Shown here: positions 30,995-40,871 of the stretch, piece by piece
How the letters are laid out: each line of letters starts with the position of its first letter
How positions within the stretch are numbered: the first letter of the stretch is position 1
Assembly: GCA_024291935.2 (NCBI GenBank)
Contig: CM044309.1
Coordinates: 33,070,001-33,134,000, forward strand
From: Okapia johnstoni
Lineage: Eukaryota; Chordata; Mammalia; Artiodactyla; Giraffidae
DNA: 64,000 nt
Direction: 5' to 3'
Made by a program: the position numbers and the translations under genes
The notes under the pieces: generated by a model
Databases searched by the model: none
What the model saw: only the letters and a program-made list of their open reading frames with translations
What the model was told of the DNA's origin: nothing

Positions 30995-31139
30995 AAAATG
31001 AAAGTGTTAGTCACTTAGTCGTGTCCGACTCTTTGCGACCCTATGGACTGTATCCCACCAGGCTCCTCTCTCCATGGAATTCTCTAGGCAAAAATCCTGG
31101 AGTGGTTAGCCATTCCCTTCTCCAGGGAGTGAACCAAGG
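30995..31139 (-). mobile_element. Bov-A/Bov-tA fragment, minus
   Basis: On the plus strand: AAATGAAAGTGTTAGTCACT to CCCTTCTCCAGGGAGTGAAC; the tRNA-like head is missing. A perfect 15-base duplication GAGTGAGTCATGCTA at 30980-30994 and 31140-31154 brackets it. It was inserted right at the 5' edge of the BovB copy. Confidence 0.95.
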
Positions 31140-31399
31140 GAGTGAGTCATGCTAGATGGTACTCAAAACTACACTTTGAAATGGAGACGGGGACACTCAA
31201 AGGCAGGGGAACAGGGATCTGTTTAAATATGTGTCTTTAAGTATTTCAGATGTTGCCCTGTGTAACAGTACTGGACTTGTCCTGCATAACCCTAGAAATT
31301 AGAACCAGGACTCAAACTAGTCTACAGCCACAAGCCTTCCTTACCCCTAGCTCAAACCTAACAGTGCTTCCCGGAGACAGAAAGGGGTTCCTTCTCAAA

Positions 31400-31709
31400 G
31401 CCTTTCTTTTTTTAATTTTTTAAAATTTACTTATTTTTTGGCTCTGCTGTGTCTTCATTGCTGTGCGGGGGATTTTCTCTAGTTGCAGCAAGTGGGGGCT
31501 ACTCTTCATTGCAGTGTGTGGGCTTCTCATTGCAGTCAGTGGTTTCTCTTGTTGAGGGGCACGGGATCTAGACTGTATGGGCTCAGTAGTTGGGGTGCAA
31601 GGGCTTAGTTGCTCCAGGGCATGTGGGAATCTTCCCAGACTAGGGATCGAACCTGTGTCTCCTGCATTAGCAGATGGATGCTTCACCACTGAGCCACCAG
31701 GGAAGCCCC
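31400..31709 (-). mobile_element. CHR-type SINE, minus orientation
   Basis: Antisense copy. A T-rich tail (31405-31440) is followed by GCTCTGCTGTGTCTTCATTG, TTGCAGTGTGTGGGCTTCTC, GGGATCGAACCTGTGTCTCC and GAGCCACCAGGGAAGCCCC. This is the long form of the CHR family. A short GCCTTTC at 31400-31406 and 31715-31721 may be its target-site duplication. Confidence 0.9.
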
Positions 31710-31788
31710 TAGACGCCTTTCATTATGGGAGGGAATCCATGATAAGCTGGAATAGCATGTTGAAGTTTTGTTTATTGGTTTATTTCCA

Positions 31789-32004
31789 TTTTGCGGCTGT
31801 TGTTTAATCACTAAGTCGTGTCCAACTCTTTGGGACCTCACGGACTGTAGCCTGCCAGACTCCTTTGTCTATGGGATTTCCTAGGTAAGAATACTGGAGT
31901 GGGTTGCCATTTCCTTTACCAGGGGATCTTACTGACCCAGGGATCAATCCACATCTCCTTAATTGGCAGGCAGATTCTTTACCATTGAGACACCAGGGAA
32001 GCCC
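31789..32004 (-). mobile_element. Bov-tA-type SINE, minus orientation
   Basis: On the plus strand: GGCTGTTGTTTAATCACTAA to TTGAGACACCAGGGAAGCCC. The 9-base TTATTTCCA at 31780-31788 and 32005-32013 is the target-site duplication. Confidence 0.95.
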
Positions 32005-32013
32005 TTATTTCCA

Positions 32014-32796
32014 CTACAACATGGATAGGATAGTGTTTACTTAGCTGGCATTTGCACATGAGATATATTGCCATGGTAATACGTCCATCATGAGCGACCT
32101 ACAGTCCTACTCCTTTTTCTGTCTTCAGGGACTGCAAGTGAGAGCAGCTTCATTATTGCAATATCCTGGAGTCTGCTCTGATTTTTAAAAATTCACTCAA
32201 ACAGTGAATAAATATTGAGTGATTATTGTATCTTAGGCACTGTGATTCATTGCTTAGAGCATTTAACTGCTATTTTTAGCCGAGTATTTTTGATGTTGCA
32301 CTCACAAACTAGATGTTACAGACATTGGAGAAAGGGTTCAAGTATCAAGTGAGGTTGGATTTACAGGTCACCTTGAAATTCCTTTTAAATTTGAGAATTA
32401 TTCATTGAACTCCTTGAGTAAATGTCTCCTAATAAATGAGCTCCTTGAGTCTAGTCTCATATTGACTAGATGTCTGGCCTCTCCAGCATGGATTTGGAGT
32501 CAAGTTGCTCAAATCTGTACTTCCAGATCCCAGTATTTATCTACCCAGATTGCAAGGAGATTTGCTAACAGCGTTATCACTGCTGCCCTAGGAGGGGCCA
32601 TAGGGCATAGTTTTCAAGAAGTGCTCCTCTCCCTAAACTTCCCCTCAGCAGTGGCAGCTGGGCCAGGCCATCTGTCAAGTATGTAACCAATTCCTCGGGA
32701 TCCCAGTGGCCCAGAACTCAAATTCTATTTTAGCTCCTCTAAGAGGCTTTAGCTAGAGTGAGCCTTCAGGTTAGTCGCCAAAATTCAAGTCAGTCC
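32014..32796. other. Unique stretch, no gene seen
   Basis: A weak MIR/L2-like hint (CAGTGAATAAATATTGAGTG) lies at about 32202-32250. The frame at 32405-32686 is open on the plus strand with no recognisable domain. Nothing else is seen. Confidence 0.5.
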
Positions 32797-33256
32797 TAAT
32801 GAGGTTGGTGAGCCTAGAGCCTATTATACAGAGTGAAGTAAGTCAGAGAGAGAAAGACAAATATTGTGTATTAACACATGCATATGTAATCTAGAAAGAT
32901 GGTACTGATGAACCTATTTGCAAGGCAGCAATGGAGATGCAGACCTAGAGAACAGACTTGTGGACACAGTGGGGAAAAGAGAGGGTGGGACGAGCTGAGA
33001 GAAGAGCATGGGAATGTGCACATTACCATATGTAAAATAGATAGCAAGTGGGAATTCGCTGTGTGACACAGGGAGTTCAACCCAGTGCTCTGTGACAACC
33101 TAGAGGGGTGGGATGGGGTGGGGGATGGGAGGGGGTTCAGGAGGGAGGGAACATGTGTATACCTGTGGCCGATTCATGTTGATGTATGGTAGAGGCCAAC
33201 ACAATATTGTAAAACAATTATCCTCCAATTTTAAAAAAAAAAAAAAAGGAAAAATA
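32797..33256 (+). mobile_element. Ruminant L1 3' end, sense
   Basis: GAGGTTGGTGAGCCTAGAGC, TACAGAGTGAAGTAAGTCAG, AGAGGGTGGGACGAGCTGAG, TATACCTGTGGCCGATTCAT and a long A tail at 33231-33247. This is the end of ORF2 plus the G-rich 3' UTR of a ruminant L1. The pure A tail suggests a fairly recent insertion. Confidence 0.94.
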
Positions 33257-33737
33257 AACCAACATGCATTCCTTGAGTCCATTTGTTGGAGCCTCTAATG
33301 AATGACCTCATCCATGTTAAGAACCTGGTTAGAGTCCCCATGAGAACTATCTGTCAGAGAAGCTGGTGGAGAAGCAGTGCTGAGCTTGGCTTCTGCTGAT
33401 TTAGTGTATGTGGTGGTGGGGCGGGGTGAGGGGCAGTCATAGTTGAGTAGATACTTGTTTTCAGAAGTCCTGAGATTCCATTTAGCAGAAAAAAGAAATC
33501 AGCATGGAAAAGATAGGATTTCTGTTTGACTAGATCAGTCATCGTTTGCGGTAATTAGCTGCTGTCCACACTCAGAGATAGTCACAGTCTGAGATGGGAC
33601 CCGAAGGAAAACTTGGTCCACACAGAATTATATTCAGGTTGTCTCAGTCAGACTGTGATAGTTTTCAGTGGAGCTGGGTGATCCTGCTTTAGTGCAACAA
33701 CTCCAGTGATTCCAGCAAAAATTACACTTGGGTTTGC
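33257..33737. other. Unique stretch, no gene seen
   Basis: No recognised repeat. The G-rich segment TGGTGGTGGGGCGGGGTGAG lies at about 33411-33430. No gene is supported. Confidence 0.55.
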
Positions 33738-33945
33738 CATGTGCTGTGTTCAGTCGCTTCAGTCGTGTCTGATTCTTTGCATTCCTGTAGCCCCTCAGGC
33801 TCCTCTGACCAAGGGATTTTTCAGGCAAGAATAGTGGAGCAGGGTCCCATTTCCTCCTCCAGGGGATCTTCCGGACCCTGGGATCAGACCTGCATTTCTT
33901 GTATTGGCAGGCGGATTCTTTACTACTGAGCCACCAGGGACACCC
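33738..33945 (-). mobile_element. Bov-tA-type SINE, minus orientation
   Basis: On the plus strand: CATGTGCTGTGTTCAGTCGC to CTGAGCCACCAGGGACACCC. A deletion in the body removed the usual GACCCCATGGAC motif. The element sits exactly at the edge of an older L1M fragment. Confidence 0.94.
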
Positions 33946-34746
33946 CATTTGGAGAAATGTCTACTCAAATCCTTTTCCTGTTTTTGGTTGGGTTATTTGT
34001 CTTTTCATCATTGAGTTATAAGAGTTCCTTGTATTTTCTAGATAAAAGGTCCCCAACCTCTGGGCCACAGACTAGACCTTCGCTGGTTAGGAACCAAGCC
34101 ACACAGCAGGAGGTGAGCGTGGGAACAATGAAGTGTCATCTGCTGCTTGCCATCACTCACGTTATTGCTTGGACATCCCCCTCCCGCACCCGTGGAAATA
34201 ACTGTCTTTCATAAAACCTGTCCATGGTGCCAAAAAGAGGTTGGGGACAGCTGCTTTATCAGATACGATTTGCACAGATATTTTTTTCATTCTTTGGGTC
34301 GTCTTTTCGCTTTCTTGATAGTATCCTTTAAAACATAAAAAATGTTTTTTAATTTAAATGAAGCTTAAATTATCTATTTTTCTCTAATTACTTGTGCTTT
34401 TGGTATTACATCTAAAATACCAGTGCCAAATCTGAGCTCATAAAGACTTCCCCTTATGTCTTCTTCTAAGAGTTTTGTAGTTTTAGCTGTTAAATTTAGG
34501 CATTTGATCCATTTTGAGTCTATGCAGTCTGAGTTGAGGATCCAACTTCATTCTTTGGCATGAGCTATCCAGTTGCCCCAGAATCTTTCATCGGAAAGAC
34601 TGTTCTTTCCGCGTTAAATAGTCTTGGCATCTTTGTCAAAAATCAATTGGCCATAGATATACAGGTTTATTTCTGGATGCTGAATTCTGTTCCATTGATC
34701 TAGATGTCTATCCTATGCCAGTACCACACTGTCTTGATTACCTTGT
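33946..34746 (-). mobile_element. Older L1M, antisense, split by a hAT element
   Basis: AAATGTCTACTCAAATCCTT, GGTTGGGTTATTTGTCTTTT, then after the hAT element TCAGATACGATTTGCACAGA, TTTTGAGTCTATGCAGTCTG and CAGTACCACACTGTCTTGAT. This is the antisense of L1 ORF2 and is shared by many mammals. Confidence 0.92.
34047..34253. mobile_element. hAT DNA transposon (MER1-like) inside L1M
   Basis: Terminal motifs GGTCCCCAACC at 34048-34058 and GGTTGGGGACAGCTG at 34239-34253 are inverted repeats. Internal AGGAACCAAGCCACACAGCA and GGAGGTGAGCGTGGGAACAA are diagnostic of a common non-autonomous hAT-Charlie element. The middle is deleted relative to longer family members. Confidence 0.85.
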
Positions 34747-36325
34747 TTCCCTGGCATGTTTCCAACTGGTCAAATGCATGTTCTGAAAATGCAAAATTAT
34801 GTACCACTTTTATGTTATTAAATTAGCAGTCAAATAATGTGTTCAGTTTTAAAATCAGACTCCTTACTCCTGTCTAGTAATACAGATAGCATATGCAAGC
34901 AAGTTAATTCCCATACATATTAGTAAGATTTGGCTTCTTAAGAAGCATGTTTATTCTTTTCATTTTATTTTTTTAATGTAGCAGTTTGCTTTATATAATA
35001 AATTTTGCTCATATTGCTAATGAACTCAGGAGAGTTCCCTGGGATTGACAGTGACAACATGGGAGAGTGGAGAGGTTTGCAGTTGGAATCTGTATCTAAA
35101 TATATCTGTATGGCAGGAGCTCAGGAGGAGGGTTTGATTTGAAATCTAATGAAAGATTGAAAGATGGCTCTTTTCTGTCAAGCCCTTCACCCAGTGAAGC
35201 CCTGCCCTCTCTGTTTGCTTGATTGACAGCGGAAAGACCTGGAGTTGAGTTGGAGAACAACAGCCCTTGACTGTGTGACTTATTCTAATCTTTTTAGACT
35301 TTCTTTTTTTTTTTTTTTTTTAAGGAAAAAAATAATGTAGCTAAATGTGGCGGCAAACAAAAGTCAGCCGCTTCTTACTTGGTAGCTATCAGGTAAACAA
35401 TAGATGTACCTAAAAATAGTATAAATAATCTGCTGATTCTGCTATGGAAAATAGAAACACTCAGTCTAAGGCATCATGTGTGGTTCTAATAAAAGGACAT
35501 CACTGGATGCAAATCTAGAAGACTCATGTTGTATTCAGTCTTTTAGATTTTAAATCAGGAATTATACCTTAGTCGGTTAAATAATCAAGCCATTCTGAAT
35601 CTTAGGTCAACTTCCAGAATATTCTCCTTGGAGATTCATTTATTCATTCATTTCATCCTTCTCCCCTCCTCCCTCTCTTGCTACATTTATCATGGTGTCT
35701 TATGTAAAAATAGAGGTTCAGTGTAAGAGATGTTTATTCGAGGGTGGGAAGAGAATTGGAGAGGAAAGTGGGGTGGAGGAAAGGTAGGGCACTGGCCATA
35801 GAGCAGAGCCATGGATGTGAGATGAACTGAAGTCATCCCTGTGGTCTCCTCCGTTCCTGCACATCTTCCCCATTTTCACAGTGAACAGATGAAAGAACAC
35901 TCGGGATGAGATCTGCATGTCATTCGGCCTGCCCTGTTCATGCTGCACCAAAGATTCTGCTTTTAATAAGACATTTTCACAATTAAATCACAGCTTACCT
36001 TACCTCAAAGCATGAATACTCTCTTCAAATAAATCACCTGTTTTATCTCAAATTCAGACAACAGTTATTTGAATTTTAATATCACTCCAATAATACATAG
36101 ATGGCTTTGTTGTAAAAATGGGGACACATCAGGAAAGAGCAAGGAAATTGGTGTGTATTTGATTACACATTGACTTGGCTGGTATTTTGAAACTGTTTTT
36201 TATTCATTTACTACTATGTGTAGTTTTGCCTCTTTGTAGTTTGCTTTGTTCAAGAAGGAATATAAAGCTCTATGTTTGGATTTTTATAGTGAACTAGACC
36301 AGCATCTGTCACAGTCTTTATCCAT
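34747..36325. other. Unique stretch, left part of young-SINE desert
   Basis: No young retroposon in this interval. A T run of about 18 lies at 35305-35322. A GTAAACAA (FOX-type) at 35393-35400 and a perfect MEF2-type CTAAAAATAG at 35410-35419 sit close together. No coding region is supported. Confidence 0.55.
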
Positions 36326-36366
36326 CTTTTTTTTTTTTTCCTAACTTTCTTTCTCTTTGGTTATAG

Positions 36367-36464
36367 GCCAAGAAGGAAGAGAGAACATTCAACACCACAA
36401 CATTTGAAAGGGAATATATTTTGCCAGCATTTTGAATACTTATTTGGACAGACATTTCTCCAAG
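36367..36464 (+). other. Candidate internal exon, 98 bases
   Basis: The acceptor has a CCTAAC branch-point match at 36340-36345, a pyrimidine tract and TTATAG at 36361-36366. The donor CAAG|GTAAAT at 36461-36470 fits the consensus. One of three frames is open through the exon (32 codons, phase 1). The product, including QHFEYLFGQTFLQ, matches nothing I recognise, so a non-coding RNA or 5' UTR exon is as likely as a coding one. This is inference from splice signals only. Confidence 0.3.
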
Positions 36465-36470
36465 GTAAAT

Positions 36471-38689
36471 ATTGCCATTGTACCAGTGATGGAGGCACAT
36501 CATTAGAATTTGCAGATTGCAGTGGGAGTGCACAAAGGCTTAATTGTTTAGTCTGGTACAAACCTAGAGTGATAGGAGGGAGAGAGGAGAGGAGGCCAGA
36601 GGAAAGAAAGCCGTGCTGTTGGGATCTCCTGCAGTCTCTTCTGAATGCGTTACCAGGAGAATGCCGGCAGAGTCTGGGAGCCCATTGAGCTGAACTCAGA
36701 ATGTGTGGGAGAAAGGGGAAAAAGAGGAAGCTGTATTTTTTTTTTTTTTTCAGTGTCTCTCAGATATTCATGAAAGCAGAAGACAGTGTGGTCTGATTGT
36801 AAAAATAGCATTTCTTCTTTTAAGAGGGAAGAGTTGGGTAATTCCTTTTAGGGGTTAAAATAAGATTTGTGCTGTTTCACATCACAAGGTGGGAAAAAAC
36901 CTGAATCATGGTATTTTTAACCAACTAAGACTTATGAATGTGGGAGATTTTAAAGAAATCCACATTCTTCTTTTATGAAAATACCTACTAAGTAAATCAT
37001 TGGCTGCTGATAAATGCCTCATGAATGAATGTTCTTGTTGGGAAGATTATATTCTTAATGCTTCTTTTGGGGGAGGGTAAGGGATGTTTGTTTGTGTGTA
37101 TGTGTGTGTGTATGTGAGAGAGAGAGAAATAGAGAGAGTGAATATGAGACAGACACACTAAAGAGAAATCTGTCAGCATCATACAGTATATTTCAGGGAA
37201 GTAACTCTAGGCATTTTCTTTGTGAATCATGAGCTTAGTGGGAATAAAGATCTTCACAGAGGTAGCTGAATTTCCTAGTTAGCTCCAGCATTCATGGATT
37301 AGCTGCCAATATTTTAACACAAATTGCTGTGTCATTTCTCTGAAGTTCCCCTGTTGCTGCTGAGTCTGTAGCTAAAAGCTGTTTTGGCCAAGCCCTGAGA
37401 TTATAGCTGATGAACTGCCTCCTTCCTTCGAGAAAGATGTTCATGGGCACGCACACACAAAAATGCAAAAATCTATGATCCAATTTAAAAGAAAATAAAC
37501 TTGTCAACTTTCTCTGTTTAGCAGTTGATAGAGTTGACATTACTTCATCCCGAGACGGCTAGAATGCCGTTTCAGATTGACAGGGTGAGAAGAATGCCTT
37601 CCTCCCCAGTCCTCATTCTGCTTGTTCTCTTCTGAAGGGGCTGGATCGAGGAAGTGGAGGCTGTACATTAGAGGAGAATTGTGTGATACTATTCATTCTC
37701 TCATCTGACAGAGAAGACATTGTTTATTCACTGTAATAGGGTTGCCAGGAATCTGTGCTGTGCATACAGAATGGAACAGCACAGAGCAGTGGGAAATCTC
37801 AAAATCCTGCACAGTATATCAGCTTAGAGCTTTTTAGAATATATATATTCTAATAGCCTCCATGACTGTAGATGCAAGTCATAACGTGGGAAGATAGTTT
37901 TCCTCGAAGTGACCGCTTTCTTCACATTGCATTTCGCATTTCTCACATGGAAGAAGTCATTAAGATAGCAGCCTGCCTTTCTAGATACTGTAATAACAGA
38001 AATTAAAATCATGAAAGGTGAGAATTACCTTCTAAACGCACTAGACCTGCTTTGAGATTGCTCCCTCATATTAGCATTCAGATGTCGGAATCAATGGGAA
38101 ATAACCCATGTGTGTCCTGGGATGACTCACAGAAACAAGTGAGGGCTGCCTGAGATAAGAGAAAAAAAGACAAATTCAAAGATGTGCCTTGAGGTAAGAC
38201 GTGCCCTGCCAGAGACAGTGTGAGAGGACGCCATGCTCAGAACGCTCCAGAACTTTAAAGGCAACAACTGTAAAAGCCAAGGTTCAAAGCAGTGCGCAAA
38301 CGCTGCATTGGAAACCAAGCTGGCGGAAATGTAAACCCAGACCGAGGCTTGAGGTTTGTGCTTCTTAGAGGCTCTGCCTTCACCCCACTCCCCTGCCTCC
38401 CTGAGCACAGCCCCAGGTGTCTGGGGACTCAGGGTGTGTATGTGTGCGTATGTGTTTCTTACCAGAGCAGAGGTGTTGCCAGGCTGCAGGCTGTGTGTTC
38501 ACAAACACTCAGCATGAGAGCTGGTCCAGGGTAGCCCTGAGAGCAGGTGTGCGCGGCCACTCCCAGCCATATTCATGGCCCCCTGTTCTTATGCTCAGAG
38601 AGAGATCTGTCATATTCCCCAGTCTCGGCTGGTATCTGTAAGAAGAACTCCCTGCATCTTTTTAGATAAGAACTGTGTGTGTGTGTGTG
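36471..38689. other. Unique stretch, right part of young-SINE desert
   Basis: No recognised mobile element. A T run is at 36736-36750. A mixed GT/GA tract lies at 37088-37140. The segment 37200-37600 and the GC-richer 38190-38600 look unique and could hold conserved non-coding elements, which I cannot test here. Confidence 0.5.
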
Positions 38690-38692
38690 TGT
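38674..38692. repeat. Short (TG)n microsatellite
   Basis: About nine TG units immediately precede the truncated Bov-A at 38693, as is common at the edge of minus-oriented Bov-tA copies. Confidence 0.9.
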
Positions 38693-38806
38693 GCATGTTC
38701 AGTTGTGTCTGACTCTTTGAGACTCCATGGACTACAGCCCACCAGGCTCCTCTGTCCATGGGATTTTCCAGGCAAGAAATACTGGAATGGGTTGCCATTT
38801 CCTTCA
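38693..38806 (-). mobile_element. Bov-A/Bov-tA body, truncated, minus
   Basis: On the plus strand: CATGTTCAGTTGTGTCTGAC to GGTTGCCATTTCCTTCATGA. The tRNA-derived head is missing. Confidence 0.93.
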
Positions 38807-39220
38807 TGATATAAATTATGACATTTCTAAAATTATAGTTATGATGACCTCAGTATACAATCAGCTATTAGATGACTGTCATCTAATGACTATTAAATGA
38901 CACACCCATCTCAGTTTTTTATGCAACTTATATAATCTTAGTCTTACACACCTCATGGAGCTCTTTTACTCTGCCACTTGGGGGACATCATTCATGTACA
39001 TTATCTACTTTGGTTTTTTTCTAAAGAAATATACATTCCCTTAAAACATATTTGACAATCTTTATAAAGATGAATTCATTAACCGTTTAAAAATACGTAA
39101 AATGTATTTATATGATGCTGTTTTCGAAGAAATGCCAGAGACATCAAGAGAAATTAATCAAGGTGTTACTAAACCATTTCCCTCCATTGCATCAAGGGTA
39201 CTTTTATTTTGTCTGTTTTA
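38807..39220. other. Unique stretch, no gene seen
   Basis: AT-rich unique sequence. A small inverted or duplicated GATGACTGTCATCTAATGAC motif occurs near 38870-38890. Nothing else is recognised. Confidence 0.55.
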
Positions 39221-39508
39221 AAAGTAGTTTTTATTTTATTATTCCCTGTTTGTTTATTTGTTGGTTGCCCTGGTCTTCATGGCTGCTCTCGGGCCTTCTC
39301 TGGTTGCAGCAAGTGGGGACTCCTCTTCATTGTGGTGTGCAGGCTTCTCATTGAGGTGACTTCTCTTATTGTAGAGCACAGGTCAGTAGTTGTGAGCACA
39401 GGCTCAGCTGTCCCAGGTCATGTGGGATCTTCCCAGGCTAGAGATCAAACCCGTGTGTCCTGCGTTGGCAGGTGGATTCCTATCCAGTGGACCCCCAGGG
39501 AAGTCCTG
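39221..39508 (-). mobile_element. CHR-type SINE, minus orientation
   Basis: Antisense copy of the long CHR form: GCTCTCGGGCCTTCTCTGGT, TGCAGCAAGTGGGGACTCCT, AGATCAAACCCGTGTGTCCT, CCCCCAGGGAAGTCC. T-rich tail on the left. Confidence 0.9.
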
Positions 39509-40019
39509 TTTTATTATTTTTAACAACTGAATTAAGGACTCTGAAGGGAAGTAAGGCAGAGATAGGACTATTTTCTACTGCTCCCACAGGGGCTCCTGGG
39601 AGGCACTGCTAGCTGGGAGGGCTGGGCAAGCCCTGAAAGATGCAAAAGATGCAGTTTGTAGGGCAGTTGCTGGCTCACCTGTGATTCTGGCAGCCCTGCC
39701 TCTCGTTCTGCCTCCTTGTTCCTTTTCTGCTGGAATCCCTGGTAACGGTACACAAGGCCTGATCATAAGCGTGTGTGAGTGACAGCTAGGCTTCCATCAC
39801 AGGTGACCCCAGCCCACCAGGAAGGGGGTGTCTACACCTCCAGAAGAGCACCACCCAGCCTGGCCTCGTCCGTATCCTTGTAGGGAGTCAGGCCTGGCGT
39901 CTCACAACAAGGCGCACAGGAATCTTGTTCTCACCAATGTTGTTTGTCACCTTTGTCTGTTACAAAAAGAGACATATACCAATAGAAGGAAGTTGAAGTA
40001 AACACTCAGTGATTCTATT
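39509..40019. other. Unique stretch, no gene seen
   Basis: GC-richer than the surroundings between 39580 and 39930. Open frames here lack recognisable features. No repeat is assigned. Confidence 0.5.
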
Positions 40020-40215
40020 TAACAAGCGCTATATTATATGTACAATGAGGCAGGTACGGGTCTTATAGCTCTTTGCAAATAGTAAATCGTTAAATCTACC
40101 CGACTCCTCTACTACTACTCTTAGGATGATTCCCATGTTACTGAAGAGGAAACTGAAGCTCAGAGAGAGTGAGTAACTTCAAGGTCCCACAGGCAGTGAG
40201 GGCCGGCAGCACTGA
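40020..40215 (+). mobile_element. MIR-family SINE
   Basis: The order CTCTTTGCAAATAGTAAATC, CCATGTTACTGAAGAGGAAA, CTGAAGCTCAGAGAGAGTGA, GTAACTTCAAGGTCCCACAG matches the MIR-type 'gaggaaactgaggctcagagaggttaagtaacttgcccaaggtcacacag'. Confidence 0.75.
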
Positions 40216-40622
40216 TGGGAGGGCCACCTGCAGCGGTATCTAGGCCTTAGGGCTCCATGCACGCAGAAGTCAAAGCGGGTGTGATTAATGCTGCACAGTA
40301 AACCCAGACTTCCAGGCCCCGCATCCCGAGGCTGTCGGATGAGCTGTCCTGCACAGCATCACCCAGCAGCACTGGGAGAAAGACCAGACATGGTTGCCGT
40401 CCTTCTTCCTCTGCACTTCTTCACCGTGTGGATCCTGTACCTTGACAGATAGTGGCTCTCATACATCTCACGGGTGGCTGATTAGGAAGATAAGAAGGAT
40501 ACGAGGCGTTGATGTGATGTTATAAGCCGTAGTCATCCGGTCAAAATTCTTATATGCTTCTCACAGTGTTGGCCACGTTTTATTTTCAACTGGATAATGG
40601 TTACATGGGTGTTTGTTGAATT
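40216..40622. other. Unique stretch, no gene seen
   Basis: No recognised element. GC-richer at 40290-40420. Ends in the upstream copy of a SINE target-site duplication. Confidence 0.5.
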
Positions 40623-40860
40623 CTGGTGGTGGTGGTGGTTTAGTCATTAAGTCGTGTCTGACTTTTATGACCCCATGGACTGTAGCCCACCAGGCTCCTC
40701 TGTCCATGGAGTTTCCCAGGCAAGAATACTGGAGTGGGTTGCCATATCCTTCTCTGGGGGATCTTTCCGACCCAGGGATCGAACCTGCGTCTCTTGCACT
40801 GCAGGTGGTCTCCTGCATTGCAGGTGGATTCTTTACCCACTGAGCCACCTGAGAAGCCCA
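40623..40860 (-). mobile_element. Bov-tA-type SINE, minus orientation
   Basis: On the plus strand: GGTGGTGGTGGTGGTTTAGT to TGAGCCACCTGAGAAGCCC. An internal duplication of TGCAGGTGG..TCTCCTGCATTGCAGGTGG lies in the head. The perfect 11-base duplication TTTGTTGAATT is at 40612-40622 and 40861-40871. Confidence 0.96.
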
Positions 40861-40871
40861 TTTGTTGAATT

